Assembly: GCF_001678905.1 (NCBI RefSeq)
Contig: NZ_CP012117.1
Coordinates: 1,612,001 to 1,676,000 of the forward strand
Length of the DNA: 64,000 nt
Source of the DNA: Dermabacter vaginalis
GTDB taxonomy: Bacteria > Actinomycetota > Actinomycetes > Actinomycetales > Dermabacteraceae
Direction of reading: 5' to 3'
Part shown: positions 14,441 through 24,597 of the stretch, one piece after another
Layout: each line of letters begins with the position of its first letter
How positions within the stretch are numbered: the stretch's first letter is position 1
Made by a program: the position numbers and the translations under genes
The notes under the pieces: generated by a model
Told to the model about the DNA's origin: nothing
Seen by the model: the letters and a program-made list of their open reading frames with translations, nothing else
Database searches by the model: none

Positions 14441-15531
14441 TGCTCGACAAAACGGAACAGGAAGCCACGAAGGCACGCGGGCGCGCAATCGCGTATGCCA
14501 TGTCGCTCGTGTGGCTCCTTTTCCTCACCTTCCCGCTGATCACGGCATGCCAGGGAGGGTTTCCGACGCTCGCCGGCGCCGCCTCGATCCTCCTGACTCT
14601 CGCGTTTGCCGCGCTCTATGCGATATCGATGATTCGGTACTTTCGCGATCCCGATAGGATCACCGAATCGCTCACGTGGCAAAGCGTCGCGTTCATCGCG
14701 CTGCTCATCGCGATTTGCGTCGCGCAAATGTTCCTGATCGGCACGGACGCCTTGTCACTCGCGATTTTCGTCGTACCCGTGACGGTCTTCCTCCTCCCCC
14801 CGCGCCCCGGTTACCTCGCAGGCGCGTGCGTCGTCTTCGCGACCCTCGCCTATCCCCTCCTTGCGCGGGAGTTCTGGTCGCTCTCCTTCGGAATCATCGC
14901 CTCGGGCGTGTTCCTTGGCTGCGCGGGATCGGTGTTTTTCACGAAGTCCGCCCTCGACGACTCGAGAGTGGCCTCGCAAGAGGCGGTGCTCGATGAGCGC
15001 GAGAGAGTCGCACGCGACATCCATGACGTTCTCGGGCACACCCTCACCGCGATTGCCCTCAAGTCCGAGCTCGCCGAGCGGCTCGTGGATAAGGATTCGG
15101 CCGCGGCGAAGCGCGAAATCGCCCTCATCACTCAACTCTCACGCGAGGGCATTGCCGATGTGCGCTCCACGGTGCTCGGTCTTCGCGTGCGCCAGCTTGG
15201 AGTCGAGCTCGAGCAAGCCCGCTCCGTCGTGCGCGAAGCTGGGGTCGATTTGACGGTCTTTGGCGAGGCAGACGACGTTGACCCCCGTTACCGGATCCTT
15301 TTCGCGTGGGCTTTGCGCGAAGCCATGACGAACATCGTGCGTCACGCACACGCCTCCCACGCAAGGATCACCCTGCACAATCACCGCATCGAAGTTAGCG
15401 ACGACGGCGTAGGGTTCTCGGGCACGAGCGGGAACGGCCTGCGCGGCCTTCGCGAACGCGTCGAAGATGCAGGCGGATCACTCACCCTCACCGGCGGCAA
15501 CGACGGAACGACAGTGCAGGTGCAGATGTGA
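14440..15531 (+). CDS. Sensor histidine kinase, DesK type
   Basis: A 363-residue membrane kinase. The ATG overlaps the permease stop (TAATG). Four to six hydrophobic segments fill residues 17-165 with little extracellular sequence, as in kinases that sense the membrane or a partner transporter. The HisKA_3 box ERVARDIHDVLGHTLTAI carries phospho-acceptor His195. The ATP-binding domain has the N box EAMTNIVRHAHAS and the G boxes SDDGVGFSG and NGLRGLRERV. It phosphorylates the following regulator. Confidence 0.88.
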   Translation: MLDKTEQEATKARGRAIAYAMSLVWLLFLTFPLITACQGGFPTLAGAASILLTLAFAALYAISMIRYFRDPDRITESLTWQSVAFIALLIAICVAQMFLIGTDALSLAIFVVPVTVFLLPPRPGYLAGACVVFATLAYPLLAREFWSLSFGIIASGVFLGCAGSVFFTKSALDDSRVASQEAVLDERERVARDIHDVLGHTLTAIALKSELAERLVDKDSAAAKREIALITQLSREGIADVRSTVLGLRVRQLGVELEQARSVVREAGVDLTVFGEADDVDPRYRILFAWALREAMTNIVRHAHASHARITLHNHRIEVSDDGVGFSGTSGNGLRGLRERVEDAGGSLTLTGGNDGTTVQVQM

Positions 15532-16133
15532 TCAGGGTTCTCATCGCGGACGACCAGGCGATGGTGCGCGGAGCACTCGTCGCCCTCCTGAGTCTCGAAG
15601 ACGACATCGACGTCGTTGCCGAGGCCTCGAACGGCGAAGAGGCACTCGCGATCCTGCGCACCACTGACGTGGACGTGGCCCTCCTCGACATCGAGATGCC
15701 CAAACGCGACGGCATCGACGCGACCGCCGCGATCGCGCGTGAGGGTCTTGGAGCACGCTGTCTCATTGTGACCACGTTCGGCCGTCCCGGATACCTGCGC
15801 CGTGCCCTCGACGCCGGCGCAAGCGGCTTCGTGGTGAAAGAAACCCCCGCCGATCAACTCGCCGAAGCCGTGCGGAAAGTCCACGCGGGCCAGCGAGTCG
15901 TCGACCCGGCTCTCGCCACGGAATCCCTTTTCGAGGGGGCAAACCCCCTCACCGAACGCGAGCAAGAAATCCTGCGTATCGCCCGCGAAGGCGACAAAAT
16001 CTCAAGCATCGCGAAGAGGGTTCACCTGAGCGAAGGAACCGTGCGAAACTACCTCTCTTCAGCGATCCACAAGACCGGCGCCGCGACGAGGGCCGCCGCC
16101 GCAAAGCGCGCCGAAGAACGCGGCTGGCTCTAA
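15528..16133 (+). CDS. Response regulator, NarL/DesR type
   Basis: A 201-residue two-domain regulator starting with GTG that overlaps the kinase stop by four bases. The receiver domain has acidic Asp8/Asp9, phospho-acceptor Asp54 (LLDIEMP), Thr in VTTFG and Lys in FVVKE. The C-terminal LuxR HTH is NPLTEREQEILRIAREG with IAKRVHLSEGTVRNYLSSAI (read in parts). It probably controls the ABC exporter operon, possibly through the inverted repeat at 12728-12754. Confidence 0.9.
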   Translation: MIRVLIADDQAMVRGALVALLSLEDDIDVVAEASNGEEALAILRTTDVDVALLDIEMPKRDGIDATAAIAREGLGARCLIVTTFGRPGYLRRALDAGASGFVVKETPADQLAEAVRKVHAGQRVVDPALATESLFEGANPLTEREQEILRIAREGDKISSIAKRVHLSEGTVRNYLSSAIHKTGAATRAAAAKRAEERGWL

Positions 16134-16167
16134 ACGCCAGCTAACGTCGGCCCCCACCCGCCGGGAC

Positions 16168-17886
16168 TTAGCCACGCGAGCGAGAGTTGACCTCGAACCG
16201 GTCGAGCATCTCCTCCGCCGCACGGAGCGCATGGTGGGAGTACGCACCCACGGAGCGCTCCTCCTCGAGGGCAAGTCTGAGCGCGTCGAGATACCGCGTG
16301 AAAAGCGCCCAGTAGATATCGCGCGTATCGCGCTCGAGGCGAAGCGCCTCCGTATTCGTGCGGTTGTTGAGCACCGCCATACGCCGCTCAAGTCGCGTGA
16401 TGACGTGAGGCGGGACCGGCTCGCCGTCAATCAGCTGGTCGGCGAGGGGGCCTAGCTCGCGATTGACTGTCTCGAGCATGCTCCTCACAAGCATCTTCTC
16501 CTCGTGCCGGCGCTCATCAACGCCGGGAGCCGCTAGCCCCGTGGCCCGAATGATGAAAGGAAGAGTTCCTCCGAAAAGCAAGAGCGATGCCACGGCGACA
16601 AGGAAGGCCACGAGAATCACGGTTTCGCGATGCTGCACCAGTTGCCCACCCGCAACATACGGGAGAGTTTGGATCGCCGCGAGCGTCACCACTCCTCGCA
16701 TCCCGGCCCACGCAAGGACGATTCCGCCCTTGGGCGAAATCTGCTCGGTAAGCGCATAGTCGATATCAGCTCGCGTGCGGTTGAGCCATCGCGAGCTTTC
16801 CGATTCCCAGTTCTCACCGAAGCGGATCCGCGCCCGCTGCTCTCCCTCGTCGGAAAGCCCACCCTTGAGCGTGCGGCCAAGGGCGCGCGCACGAGCCTCA
16901 CGGTGGTTCGACATCCACACGACACACGCAACCCCAACGGCCCGCAAGACGATGAGCACAACGAGCACAACGGTTGCCATGAGCCACACGCTACCCATGC
17001 CACCACTTAACCGTGAATCGCTCACGAGCAGCGTGATTTGCATGCCCATGAGGAGGAACACCGCGTGCTCAAGCACATAGCTCACCGTCGCCCACGTCGA
17101 CCTCACCATTGTCCGTTCCTCGGCATTAAGCGAACGCGGCGCAAGGTGCGTCATGACAACCGAACTGACGACGACCGCAATCACGCCAGAAGCGTGCACC
17201 TGCTCGGCGGGAATGTACGACGCCCACGGACTCGCGAGGGTCGCGACGGTCACGAGGATCGGATCATCGAGCCTTCCGCGCGCCCAATTGATGAGCCTGC
17301 CCACCACGTATCCGATCGCGAGGCCACCCGCCACGGCCCACAGGAAACCAATACTCGCTTCCACGAACGAGAAGCCGGCAGCGAGGGCCGCAACCGCCAT
17401 CCGCATCGTCACGAGAGCCGCAGCGTCGTTAAAAAGGCTCTCCCCTTCAAGCAGGGTCATGATGCGATCGGGCAGGCCGAGCCTTCGGCCAATGCTCGTC
17501 GCCGCGACTGCATCGATCGGGGACACCGCCGCGCCAAGGGCGATCGCAAGCGGAAGCGAGATCTCACGAAAGAGAGCGTGAACCGTGATGCCCACGACCA
17601 GCGCCGGCACGATCACCATGACGATGCTGAGCCACGCTATCGGCTTCAGGTTCCTTCGAAGCTCGATCGCTGGAACGTTACGCCCCGAGGCGAAGAGAAT
17701 CGGCGGCAAGATGCCGAAAAGCACCAATTCGTTCGTCAGCTCAACATCGGGGACCCACGGCACAAAGCTCGCGATAATCCCGAGAACGAGCAGCAAAAGC
17801 GGGGCGGCAATTCCCGTTCGGCGAGAGAAGATCGCCGAAAGCAGAAGAACCGTGAGGCCCACGAGCGCGAGAACAATCAGTTCCAT
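16168..17886 (-). CDS. Na+/H+ antiporter (CPA1 family)
   Basis: A 572-residue monovalent cation:proton antiporter with about 12 hydrophobic segments in residues 1-440, including ELVLFGILPPILFASGRN and the family signature GAAVSPIDAVAATSIGRRLG followed by EGESLFNDAAALV. The cytoplasmic C-terminus (from about 450) is charged and helical. The ATG follows GGAAGAAGG. It exchanges Na+ or K+ for H+ at the membrane and serves pH and salt homeostasis. It converges with the DesR gene. Confidence 0.9.
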   Translation of the reverse strand: MELIVLALVGLTVLLLSAIFSRRTGIAAPLLLLVLGIIASFVPWVPDVELTNELVLFGILPPILFASGRNVPAIELRRNLKPIAWLSIVMVIVPALVVGITVHALFREISLPLAIALGAAVSPIDAVAATSIGRRLGLPDRIMTLLEGESLFNDAAALVTMRMAVAALAAGFSFVEASIGFLWAVAGGLAIGYVVGRLINWARGRLDDPILVTVATLASPWASYIPAEQVHASGVIAVVVSSVVMTHLAPRSLNAEERTMVRSTWATVSYVLEHAVFLLMGMQITLLVSDSRLSGGMGSVWLMATVVLVVLIVLRAVGVACVVWMSNHREARARALGRTLKGGLSDEGEQRARIRFGENWESESSRWLNRTRADIDYALTEQISPKGGIVLAWAGMRGVVTLAAIQTLPYVAGGQLVQHRETVILVAFLVAVASLLLFGGTLPFIIRATGLAAPGVDERRHEEKMLVRSMLETVNRELGPLADQLIDGEPVPPHVITRLERRMAVLNNRTNTEALRLERDTRDIYWALFTRYLDALRLALEEERSVGAYSHHALRAAEEMLDRFEVNSRSRG

Positions 17887-17919
17887 GCTTGTGCCTTCTT
17901 CCTTGCGAGAGCCGTTGAC

Positions 17920-18672
17920 TTACTTGGAATCAACGCGCGCGAGGAAATCCTTCGCGCCACCCACGAGCTCGACGTGCCCGGTGGGAAGATCAGCGAGGGC
18001 AAGCTTCGCAATTTCCTCGGCGAACTCGCGCACCGAGTAGAGCTTGCCCGCGGCCTCGCGACGCGCCTCGAGCGCACCAGGCTCCATGCGGTTGAGAAGG
18101 GTCGCCGTGACGGTGCCCTCGATCATGTCGCCGGAGGCCACCACGAAGCTCACGCCTTTCTCACTCATCTCGGGGATGCGCGAGGTCAGTTCGTCTTCAC
18201 CCGCGCGCTTCGATTTCGCGACCGCGTCGTACGCGTCCATGGTCTCGACATCATTGATGAAGTGCGCCTGGTGGCTCGTCACGAAGATCACGCGACCGCC
18301 GGGATTCATGCGCTTAAGGGCGGCGGTGAGGGCGTTCGTTTGCGCGTCGCGGTTGAGGCGAAGAGCGTAGTTCTCGCCGAGGTCCTTTTCCATGCCGCCC
18401 GAGGCGTTGAGCACGAGAAGATCGAGCGAACCGAATTCGTCAATCGCCGTTTGCATGAGGCGTTCGAGATCGTCCTCGTTCGTGAGGTCGGCCCCCACGG
18501 CAATGGCGTGACCGCCAGCCTCCTCGATCTCCTTCACGACCTTGTTCGCGCGCGGCGCCTTCTGTCGGTAATTCACGACGACGTTGTAGCCGCCCGCGGC
18601 AAGGATCTTCGCGGTATCGGCGCCCACGCCTCGCGACGAGCCCGTGATGACGGCGGTCTTAGTGGTGGTCAT
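17920..18672 (-). CDS. SDR family oxidoreductase
   Basis: A 250-residue classical-type short-chain dehydrogenase. The cofactor motif is TGSSRGVG at residues 10-17, NASGGM replaces the NNAG motif, Ser is in FVTSHQAHF, and the active-site region is AYDAVAKSKRAGE. AAGGAA precedes the ATG. Substrate not predictable. It lies 34 bases upstream of the antiporter and could be co-transcribed. Confidence 0.85.
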   Translation of the reverse strand: MTTTKTAVITGSSRGVGADTAKILAAGGYNVVVNYRQKAPRANKVVKEIEEAGGHAIAVGADLTNEDDLERLMQTAIDEFGSLDLLVLNASGGMEKDLGENYALRLNRDAQTNALTAALKRMNPGGRVIFVTSHQAHFINDVETMDAYDAVAKSKRAGEDELTSRIPEMSEKGVSFVVASGDMIEGTVTATLLNRMEPGALEARREAAGKLYSVREFAEEIAKLALADLPTGHVELVGGAKDFLARVDSK

Positions 18673-18705
18673 GAATGATTCCTTCCGTTCGGAGGCGAAA
18701 TGGGG

Positions 18706-19029
18706 TCAGAGGTAGAGGCCGGCGACGTCACCCTCGCGCGCGTCTTCGTACACGGCATGCACGTCGCGCTCGCGAAGGAGCACATACACTTTCGCGTCGA
18801 GTTCAACCTCGGCACGGTCGGCGGGATCAAAAAGCACACGGTCCCCCACGCGCACTTGGCGCACGTTGCTACCGGCAGCGACAACGTTTGCCCACGAGAG
18901 CCGAGTCGAAACGTTTACTGTCGCCGGAATGAGAATGCCGGACTTGCTGCGGCGCTCACCCTCGGGATCGGGCTCCACGAGCAGTCGGTCGTGGAGCATC
19001 CGCAGGGGAAGCGCGGGTGTGTCGCTCAC
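18706..19029 (-). CDS. GroES-like co-chaperonin protein
   Basis: A 107-residue GroES-fold protein: LHDRLLVEPDPEGERRSKSGILIPATVN matches the GroES N-terminus and mobile loop (read in parts), and VRVGDRVLFDP and DVHAVYE match the beta barrel. No groEL is beside it. The start overlaps the stop of the upstream DUF3618 gene by four bases. It is probably a divergent paralogue rather than the housekeeping GroES, whose mobile-loop IVL is replaced here by GILIPA. Confidence 0.75.
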   Translation of the reverse strand: MSDTPALPLRMLHDRLLVEPDPEGERRSKSGILIPATVNVSTRLSWANVVAAGSNVRQVRVGDRVLFDPADRAEVELDAKVYVLLRERDVHAVYEDAREGDVAGLYL

Positions 19030-19340
19030 TTCTGGCGGTAGTCGCGGTCGAAGTAGTCGCCGTCCTTCGGCGTGCGTGTCACAAGCACAATGGCGCCGGC
19101 AGTGATCGCGAGGAGGCCGAGAGCGCCACCGATGAGGCCTGCGACCGGAGCAGGCTTCACGGCGCCGCTATCGGCGACGAAAAAAGACTTCGCGGAATCC
19201 GTTGCTTCGTTCTTCCAGCGCTGGATGGCGTTGACGGGGTTGATGCGGTCGAGCAGTTCGTCGATGTCAGCGGCGAGGTTGTCCTGGCGGCGCAGTGCCT
19301 CACCCTTCATGTCCTCGAGGCTTTCCTTCTTCTTTCCCAC
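19026..19340 (-). CDS. DUF3618-like membrane protein
   Basis: A 104-residue protein: charged helical N-terminus (RRQDNLAADIDELLDRINP) matching DUF3618, then one transmembrane segment (VAGLIGGALGLLAITAGAIVLVT) near residues 65-88. Function unknown in the family. It is translationally coupled to the GroES-like gene. Confidence 0.75.
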   Translation of the reverse strand: MGKKKESLEDMKGEALRRQDNLAADIDELLDRINPVNAIQRWKNEATDSAKSFFVADSGAVKPAPVAGLIGGALGLLAITAGAIVLVTRTPKDGDYFDRDYRQK

Positions 19341-19445
19341 GAGTTCCTCCCGGGATGTGTCGTCGCATGGTCGTACCGCTCGAGTCTACCGGGCGCCGGC
19401 TGGACTTTCACCGCGATGCGTTGGCCGGGTAGGCTAGACGGGTAT

Positions 19446-19527
<82 letters not shown>

Positions 19528-19571
19528 CTCGCTCTTAACTCGACAGCGCCTCGTGCGTTGAGGAGGAATCG

Positions 19572-20300
19572 ATGACCCTGATCGGCCTCGTGCGTCACGG
19601 CCAAACCGACTGGAACCTCAACAACATCTTCCAGGGGGCGAGCGATGTGCCCCTGAACGCGACCGGTATCGAGCAGGCCCACCACGCGCTCGACTTCTCC
19701 CCCGCACTCCCGTGGGACTTCGTCATGAGTTCGCCGCTCATCCGCGCACGCCGCACCGCTGAGATCATCGCCGCCGACCACAACCTCCGATTTACCGGAG
19801 TTCACGAAGGCTTTCGCGAGGTAGATTTCGGGTGGGCCGAAGGTAAGCCGACCGCCGAGGCCTACGAAGCGTACCCCCAGCGTGACTTCCCGGGCCGCGA
19901 AAGCATCGACGCGGTTCTCGAGCGCGCATGCGCGGCGCTTCGCGATGTTTCGTCGCAGCACCCCGATGGGCGCATTCTCGTGGTCGCCCACGGAACGCTC
20001 ATCCGCTATCTTGTGAGCGCCGTGGCCGAGCGTGCCTTCACCTCGCTCCCCAACACCTCCCTCACGATGCTCGAGGTATCCCCCACCCTGTGGCGCGTGC
20101 CTATGATCGCCGGCTTCTCCCTTCGCAAGCCCTTCGAGTGGCGTCACAGCGAGGGAGCGATCCCCACGATGAATCCCGCGTGGGACGCACCTTGCGGCAT
20201 CGACCCGTCCACCCTCCCCCTCGCGGAGCACTCCGCGCTCGAGGCCTACCTTCCCGCCACCGATACCGCCCCCGCGAACGATCCCGAGGAGTCACAATGA
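19572..20300 (+). CDS. Histidine phosphatase family protein
   Basis: A 242-residue phosphoglycerate mutase-like phosphatase. Catalytic motif LVRHGQTDWN with the phospho-accepting His near residue 9, Arg in SSPLIRARRTAE, Glu in REVDFGWAEGK, and the second His in VVAHGTLIR. AGGAGG lies before the ATG. The substrate is not evident; the family includes mutases and small-molecule phosphatases. Its stop overlaps the start of the NUDIX-type gene. Confidence 0.88.
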   Translation: MTLIGLVRHGQTDWNLNNIFQGASDVPLNATGIEQAHHALDFSPALPWDFVMSSPLIRARRTAEIIAADHNLRFTGVHEGFREVDFGWAEGKPTAEAYEAYPQRDFPGRESIDAVLERACAALRDVSSQHPDGRILVVAHGTLIRYLVSAVAERAFTSLPNTSLTMLEVSPTLWRVPMIAGFSLRKPFEWRHSEGAIPTMNPAWDAPCGIDPSTLPLAEHSALEAYLPATDTAPANDPEESQ

Positions 20301-20833
20301 CGCGCACTGCAGTGGGAACTGAATCCAATTGGTTTGACGACGACGAGATTCGCGATCTTCGCCGCAAACTCCCGATCCTCTACGTTGATGTCGTTCCCGT
20401 GCGGCTCGACTCCTACGGGGCCATCAAAGACATCGGGCTTCTGCTTCGGGCCGACGGTTCCGGACGCATCATCCGCTCCCTCGTGTCGGGTCGCGTTCTC
20501 GTGCACGAAAGTTTGCGCGAAGCGATCATTCGCCACGTTGAAAAGGACCTGGGCACGGTCGCACTCCCGAAGGTGCCCACCTCGATGGTGCCGTTCACCG
20601 TTGCCGAATACTTCCCCACACCGGGCCAGTCGCCGTTCGTGGATCCGCGCCAGCATGCAGTGTCACTCGCCTACATCGTTCCCGTTGAAGGCGACTGCGC
20701 TCCGCAAGAGGACGCGCTTGATCTCGGTTGGTTTGAGGCAGCGACGATCCTTGAGTCGGCTGTCATGGACGAGCTCGAGGAATCCCACGCGATCCTCGTG
20801 CGCCGTGCCCTCGCCGCGGGCGGCATCAGCTAG
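20297..20833 (+). CDS. NUDIX hydrolase-like protein (DUF4916 type)
   Basis: A 178-residue protein. The ATG at 20297 overlaps the previous stop (ATGA). The sequence (PILYVDVVPVRLDSYGAIKDIGLLLR, then SGRVLVHESLREAIIRHVEKDLG, read in parts) follows the NUDIX fold, but the GX5EX7REUXEEXGU box is degenerate, with SLREAIIRHVEKDLG instead of REXXEE. It may therefore bind rather than hydrolyse nucleotides. Assignment to DUF4916 is from memory of the family. Confidence 0.75.
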   Translation: MTRTAVGTESNWFDDDEIRDLRRKLPILYVDVVPVRLDSYGAIKDIGLLLRADGSGRIIRSLVSGRVLVHESLREAIIRHVEKDLGTVALPKVPTSMVPFTVAEYFPTPGQSPFVDPRQHAVSLAYIVPVEGDCAPQEDALDLGWFEAATILESAVMDELEESHAILVRRALAAGGIS

Positions 20834-20867
20834 CCGCGCGCGAGTCACCGCGCCGAGTTCGACGGGA

Positions 20868-21497
20868 TCAGATCAGGGTCGCGAGGTGCATCGCGAGCGC
20901 GCGAAATGCCTTGCCGCGGTGGCTGATCGCGTTCTTTTCCTCAGGGGTCAGTTCCGCCGACGTCTTCTCGTGTCCCTCGGGGACGAAAAGCGGATCGTAG
21001 CCAAACCCACCCTCGCCGCGCGGGGCGCGAAGGAGCGCCCCTCGCATCGTGCCGAGCTCGACAACTTCATGGGCTGGGCCGCCGTCGGACCCCGGAACGA
21101 CCGCCGCGGCCGCGCACACGAACCGAGCGCCGCGGTTGGCGGGCGCGATATCGGCAAGCTGGGCGAGAAGGAGAGCGTTGTTGGCGGCATCGTCGCCGTG
21201 ACGCCCGGACCAGCGCGCGCTAAAAATTCCGGGGCTTCCGCCGAGAATGTCGACGGCGAGGCCCGAATCGTCGGCGATCGCGATGCGGCCGCTCTCACGT
21301 GCGGCCGCGCGGGCTTTAATCAGGGCATTCTCCTCAAAGCTCACGCCGTCCTCGACAGGGTCGGTGAGGCCGAGATCCGCGCTCGAGACGACATGTGCGG
21401 GATCGAAGCCCTCGATGGCGTCCGCGAGTACCTCGCGTAGCTCCTTGAGTTTCTTCTGGTTGTGGCTCGCGAGCACAACCTTCGCGTTCGCACTCAC
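20868..21497 (-). CDS. rdgB: XTP/dITP diphosphatase
   Basis: A 209-residue Ham1-family enzyme that hydrolyses non-canonical purine nucleoside triphosphates (ITP, XTP) and keeps them out of DNA and RNA. Motifs: [15 protein letters not shown] at the start, [36 protein letters not shown] (in parts) and [12 protein letters not shown]. The GTG start overlaps the rph stop by four bases; pairing with rph is common in bacteria. Confidence 0.95.
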   Translation of the reverse strand: MSANAKVVLASHNQKKLKELREVLADAIEGFDPAHVVSSADLGLTDPVEDGVSFEENALIKARAAARESGRIAIADDSGLAVDILGGSPGIFSARWSGRHGDDAANNALLLAQLADIAPANRGARFVCAAAAVVPGSDGGPAHEVVELGTMRGALLRAPRGEGGFGYDPLFVPEGHEKTSAELTPEEKNAISHRGKAFRALAMHLATLI

Positions 21498-22237
21498 TTG
21501 TGTTCCTCAAATGCCGCAAGCTGCATTTGAATGAGTTCTTCGCAGCCCTTCGAGGCGAGGCCAAGCAGCTCGTGGAGTTCGTCGTAGCTGAAAGGCGCGC
21601 TCTCGGCAGTACCCTGTACCTCCACGAACTCACCCGAGCCGGTCATCACCACGTTCATGTCGGTCTCGGCCTTGACATCTTCGCGGTACTCGAGGTCGAG
21701 CATCGGGATGCCGTCGATGATGCCCACGCTCACGGCGGAAACGGAATCGCTAAGGACGTCCGCGAGCACGGGGATCGAGGCATGGCGCTTGCCCCACGCG
21801 ATCGCGTCGACGAGGGCGACATAGGCGCCCGTGATCGCCGCGGTGCGTGTACCGCCATCGGCCTGGAGCACGTCGCAATCGAGTTGAATCGTGTTCTCAC
21901 CGAGCGCCTTCATGTCCACGACGCTGCGCAGTGAACGGCCAATGAGGCGCGAGATCTCGTGGGTACGCCCACCGATCTTGCCTTTGACGCTTTCGCGATC
22001 GGAGCGGGACCCGGTCGCGCGCGGAAGCATCGCGTACTCGGCGGTCACCCAGCCGGTGCCGCTGCCCTTCTTCCAGCGTGGAACGCCCTCGGTGAAGCTT
22101 GCCGCGCACAGTACGCGGGTGCGCCCAAATTCAATGAGGCAGCTGCCTTCTGCGTGGTCGAGCCAGCCGCGCGTGATCTTCACGTCGCGGAGCTGATCGA
22201 CGGTGCGGCCGTCGACTCGGGTGATCTGCTCGGTCAT
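21494..22237 (-). CDS. rph: Ribonuclease PH
   Basis: A 247-residue phosphorolytic 3'-5' exoribonuclease for tRNA 3' trimming. Motifs: [16 protein letters not shown] at the N-terminus, [53 protein letters not shown], and [16 protein letters not shown]. The ATG at 22237 follows GAGGAG; the longer frame upstream is not protein-like. Confidence 0.95.
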   Translation of the reverse strand: MTEQITRVDGRTVDQLRDVKITRGWLDHAEGSCLIEFGRTRVLCAASFTEGVPRWKKGSGTGWVTAEYAMLPRATGSRSDRESVKGKIGGRTHEISRLIGRSLRSVVDMKALGENTIQLDCDVLQADGGTRTAAITGAYVALVDAIAWGKRHASIPVLADVLSDSVSAVSVGIIDGIPMLDLEYREDVKAETDMNVVMTGSGEFVEVQGTAESAPFSYDELHELLGLASKGCEELIQMQLAAFEEHK

Positions 22238-22268
22238 GGCTTTCTCCTCGTTGGTCGCGAGCTGGGAA

Positions 22269-23051
22269 TTAAAGCGTGTAGGTGCGAAGTGACTCGGCGA
22301 GCTCGAGAGGTCCATCGAACTCGGCCCTCGCCTCTTCGAGCGGGACTTCGCGATCGGTCCACGGCGGGATGTGGGTCAGCACGAGCTTCTTCGCACCGGC
22401 TTCGCGTGCCAGAATACCGGCGCGCTTGCCCGTCAAGTGGATGCCCTGGAAGTGGTCGTCACGCCCCTCAACGTACCCCGCCTCACACAAGAGAAGGTCG
22501 GCGCCGTTCGCGACGGTCGTGGCTCCCTCGCACGTATCCGTATCCCCCGTGTAGGCCACAACAGTGTCTCCCACGGCGATGCGGAAACCGAACGCGGGAA
22601 CGGGATGCTCCACGGCAACCGCGGTGATGATCGCGCGGCCCGCTTCGATGCTGTCGCCCTCCGAAAGCGGAATGAACTCATACGGTGCGCGTCTAGCACC
22701 CGGCGGAATCGGATCGGGGTTTCCGGTCGCGGCACTCAAACGCTCGTCGATGCCTTCGGGAGCGAATACTCGCACGGTCGGGCAGTTCACGAGCGGGTGA
22801 TACGCGAGGTACACCTCGAGGCCTGCGAGGTCGAGGAAGTGATCCGCGTGCAGGTGCGAGATGAGGATGATGTCGATGTGGGAGGGGTCGATGACCTTGT
22901 GGAGGTTCGAGAGGGCGCCGTTACCGCAATCGATAAGAATACGAAAGGGCTTGCCGCGCTTACCCGGGACGGTCACGAGGTAGCACGAGGCCGGCTCGCC
23001 CGGCCCTTCGTAGCTGCCGGAGCAGCCAACCACGGTCAATTCGATGCTCAT
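22269..23051 (-). CDS. MBL-fold metallohydrolase
   Basis: A 260-residue metallo-beta-lactamase-fold enzyme. The metal-binding motif [18 protein letters not shown] and LTHIPPW mark the active site. The layout resembles RNase Z/phosphodiesterase-type proteins found beside murI and rph in many actinobacteria, but the substrate is not known. The ATG overlaps the murI stop by four bases. Confidence 0.88.
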   Translation of the reverse strand: MSIELTVVGCSGSYEGPGEPASCYLVTVPGKRGKPFRILIDCGNGALSNLHKVIDPSHIDIILISHLHADHFLDLAGLEVYLAYHPLVNCPTVRVFAPEGIDERLSAATGNPDPIPPGARRAPYEFIPLSEGDSIEAGRAIITAVAVEHPVPAFGFRIAVGDTVVAYTGDTDTCEGATTVANGADLLLCEAGYVEGRDDHFQGIHLTGKRAGILAREAGAKKLVLTHIPPWTDREVPLEEARAEFDGPLELAESLRTYTL

Positions 23052-23869
23052 GCACCCTCCTCGATGACGGGGATGGAAGTCGTGTGGGTAATCGCGGGAC
23101 CAAGGAAGCGCTGGGAGAGACGCTCGAAGTTGCTTGCGCGCCCCACTCGTGGCGCAGTTTCGGCAAACACGTGGAGCGGCGGCGTGGTCGCGGTACGCAT
23201 GAGGTCCTTCTCCTGGAGCGTGCGGTAGACGTCCATCGCGGTTTCCTCAGAGGAGGATACGAGGGTGACATCGGGCCCCATGACGTAGCTGATGACTCCA
23301 GCGAGCATCGGGTAATGCGTGCAGCCGAGAACGAGGGTATCGACATCCGCAGCTTTGAGTGGCGCGAGGTACTCTTCGGCAGCGGCGAGAACCTCGTCGC
23401 CCGAGTCCGTGCCCTCCTCAAGGAATTCAACGAAACGGGGGCACGCGGCGGCTTCAACGTGCACGTCAACAGCCGCGGAGAACGCATCCTGGTAGGCACC
23501 CGACTTCACGGTCGCTCGCGTGCCGATCACGCCAACGCGCTTGTTATGCGTGACTGAAACGGCGCGGCGCACGGCCGGCTTGATGACTTCGAGCACGGGA
23601 ACGCTATAGCGCTCGCGTGCGTCAGCGAGAACCGCCGCGGTTGCCGTATTGCACGCGATCACGAGCATCTTCACGTCGTGTTCAACGAGTTCGTCCATCA
23701 CGGCGAGCGCATACTCTCGCACCTGCGCAAGCGGTTTGTCGCCGTAGGGCGTATGGGCCGTGTCGCCGATGTAGAAAAGTTCTTCGTTCGGCAACTGATC
23801 GATGATCGCGCGCGCGACAGTGAGCCCGCCGATCCCGCTATCAAAAATCCCGATGGGTGAATCGTTCAC
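23048..23869 (-). CDS. murI: Glutamate racemase
   Basis: A 273-residue enzyme that makes D-glutamate for peptidoglycan. It starts with [16 protein letters not shown]; the catalytic cysteines lie in VIACNTATA and [11 protein letters not shown], with [10 protein letters not shown] as the substrate loop. GTG start. First gene of the leftward run murI-MBL-rph-rdgB, with four-base overlaps at murI/MBL and rph/rdgB. Confidence 0.95.
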   Translation of the reverse strand: MNDSPIGIFDSGIGGLTVARAIIDQLPNEELFYIGDTAHTPYGDKPLAQVREYALAVMDELVEHDVKMLVIACNTATAAVLADARERYSVPVLEVIKPAVRRAVSVTHNKRVGVIGTRATVKSGAYQDAFSAAVDVHVEAAACPRFVEFLEEGTDSGDEVLAAAEEYLAPLKAADVDTLVLGCTHYPMLAGVISYVMGPDVTLVSSSEETAMDVYRTLQEKDLMRTATTPPLHVFAETAPRVGRASNFERLSQRFLGPAITHTTSIPVIEEGA

Positions 23870-23940
23870 GCTTTCAATCTATCCATCTTCACCCCTGCGA
23901 GAGTGCTCCGGCGCACGCGTGCAAGCGATCTCACAGGTGC

Positions 23941-24597
23941 CTACGAGCGTGCGTTCAATGCCCCGATCAAGCTCGCCTGGAGCCACGACGCAAACTCATA
24001 GAGGGTTGCGAGGAACTCCATTCCCGCAACTCCCGGCTCCGCCTCGACCTGTTCGAGGTCGTTCGAGCACAGAAGTTGAAGGGCCTCGAAATCGCCGTCG
24101 TTTTCAATGCCCATGCGATCGGCAAGCACAAGGCGGATCACGTTGAGCGCTTTAAGCCACGAAAGCGCATCGGCACTCTCGATCACGATCTCGTCGTGCG
24201 GGCCCTCACCCCCGATATCGCCCGCGGCCTCGAGACTCGCCCGCAGAGCACTCAGGTGTGCGATGTGGGCTTCCGCGAGGTTCGCTTGGGTGAGGCGGCG
24301 GTACTCCCCCGCCTCATCCTCATCGTTGCTTCCGGGCGGAAAGAGCCGCCGGGTGGCACTATCGCGCGGGATCTCGGTGCGCGCGCTCACCGTTTCTGCT
24401 TCGAGCCGCGCAAGTGGATCCTCAGACATGGCTTCGCCCGGCTCCGACTCTCCATAACCGTGATCGCCGATTCCAAGATCAACCCGGATGAGGCCGGTAA
24501 TTTCGCCGGCGACCTGCGCGAGCACAGCGCGCTCTTCCGCCTCGAGTCTGCACATGAGGCGACCGTCGGCACGCGCAATAAACGAGTGCGCCATCAC
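23941..24597 (-). CDS. DUF2017-like protein
   Basis: A 218-residue acidic, helical soluble protein, usually found next to clpS in actinobacteria, which is the main support for the name. The first 25 residues repeat the pattern FIARADGRLMCRLEAEERAVLAQV. No catalytic motif is visible. The start overlaps the clpS stop, so the two are translated together; a link to regulated proteolysis is inference. Confidence 0.75.
   Translation of the reverse strand: MMAHSFIARADGRLMCRLEAEERAVLAQVAGEITGLIRVDLGIGDHGYGESEPGEAMSEDPLARLEAETVSARTEIPRDSATRRLFPPGSNDEDEAGEYRRLTQANLAEAHIAHLSALRASLEAAGDIGGEGPHDEIVIESADALSWLKALNVIRLVLADRMGIENDGDFEALQLLCSNDLEQVEAEPGVAGMEFLATLYEFASWLQASLIGALNARS

Noticed and set aside
17038..18678. 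546-residue frame opposite the antiporter and SDR genes
   Set aside because: Arg/His-rich artefact crossing two real genes, with no sensible fold.
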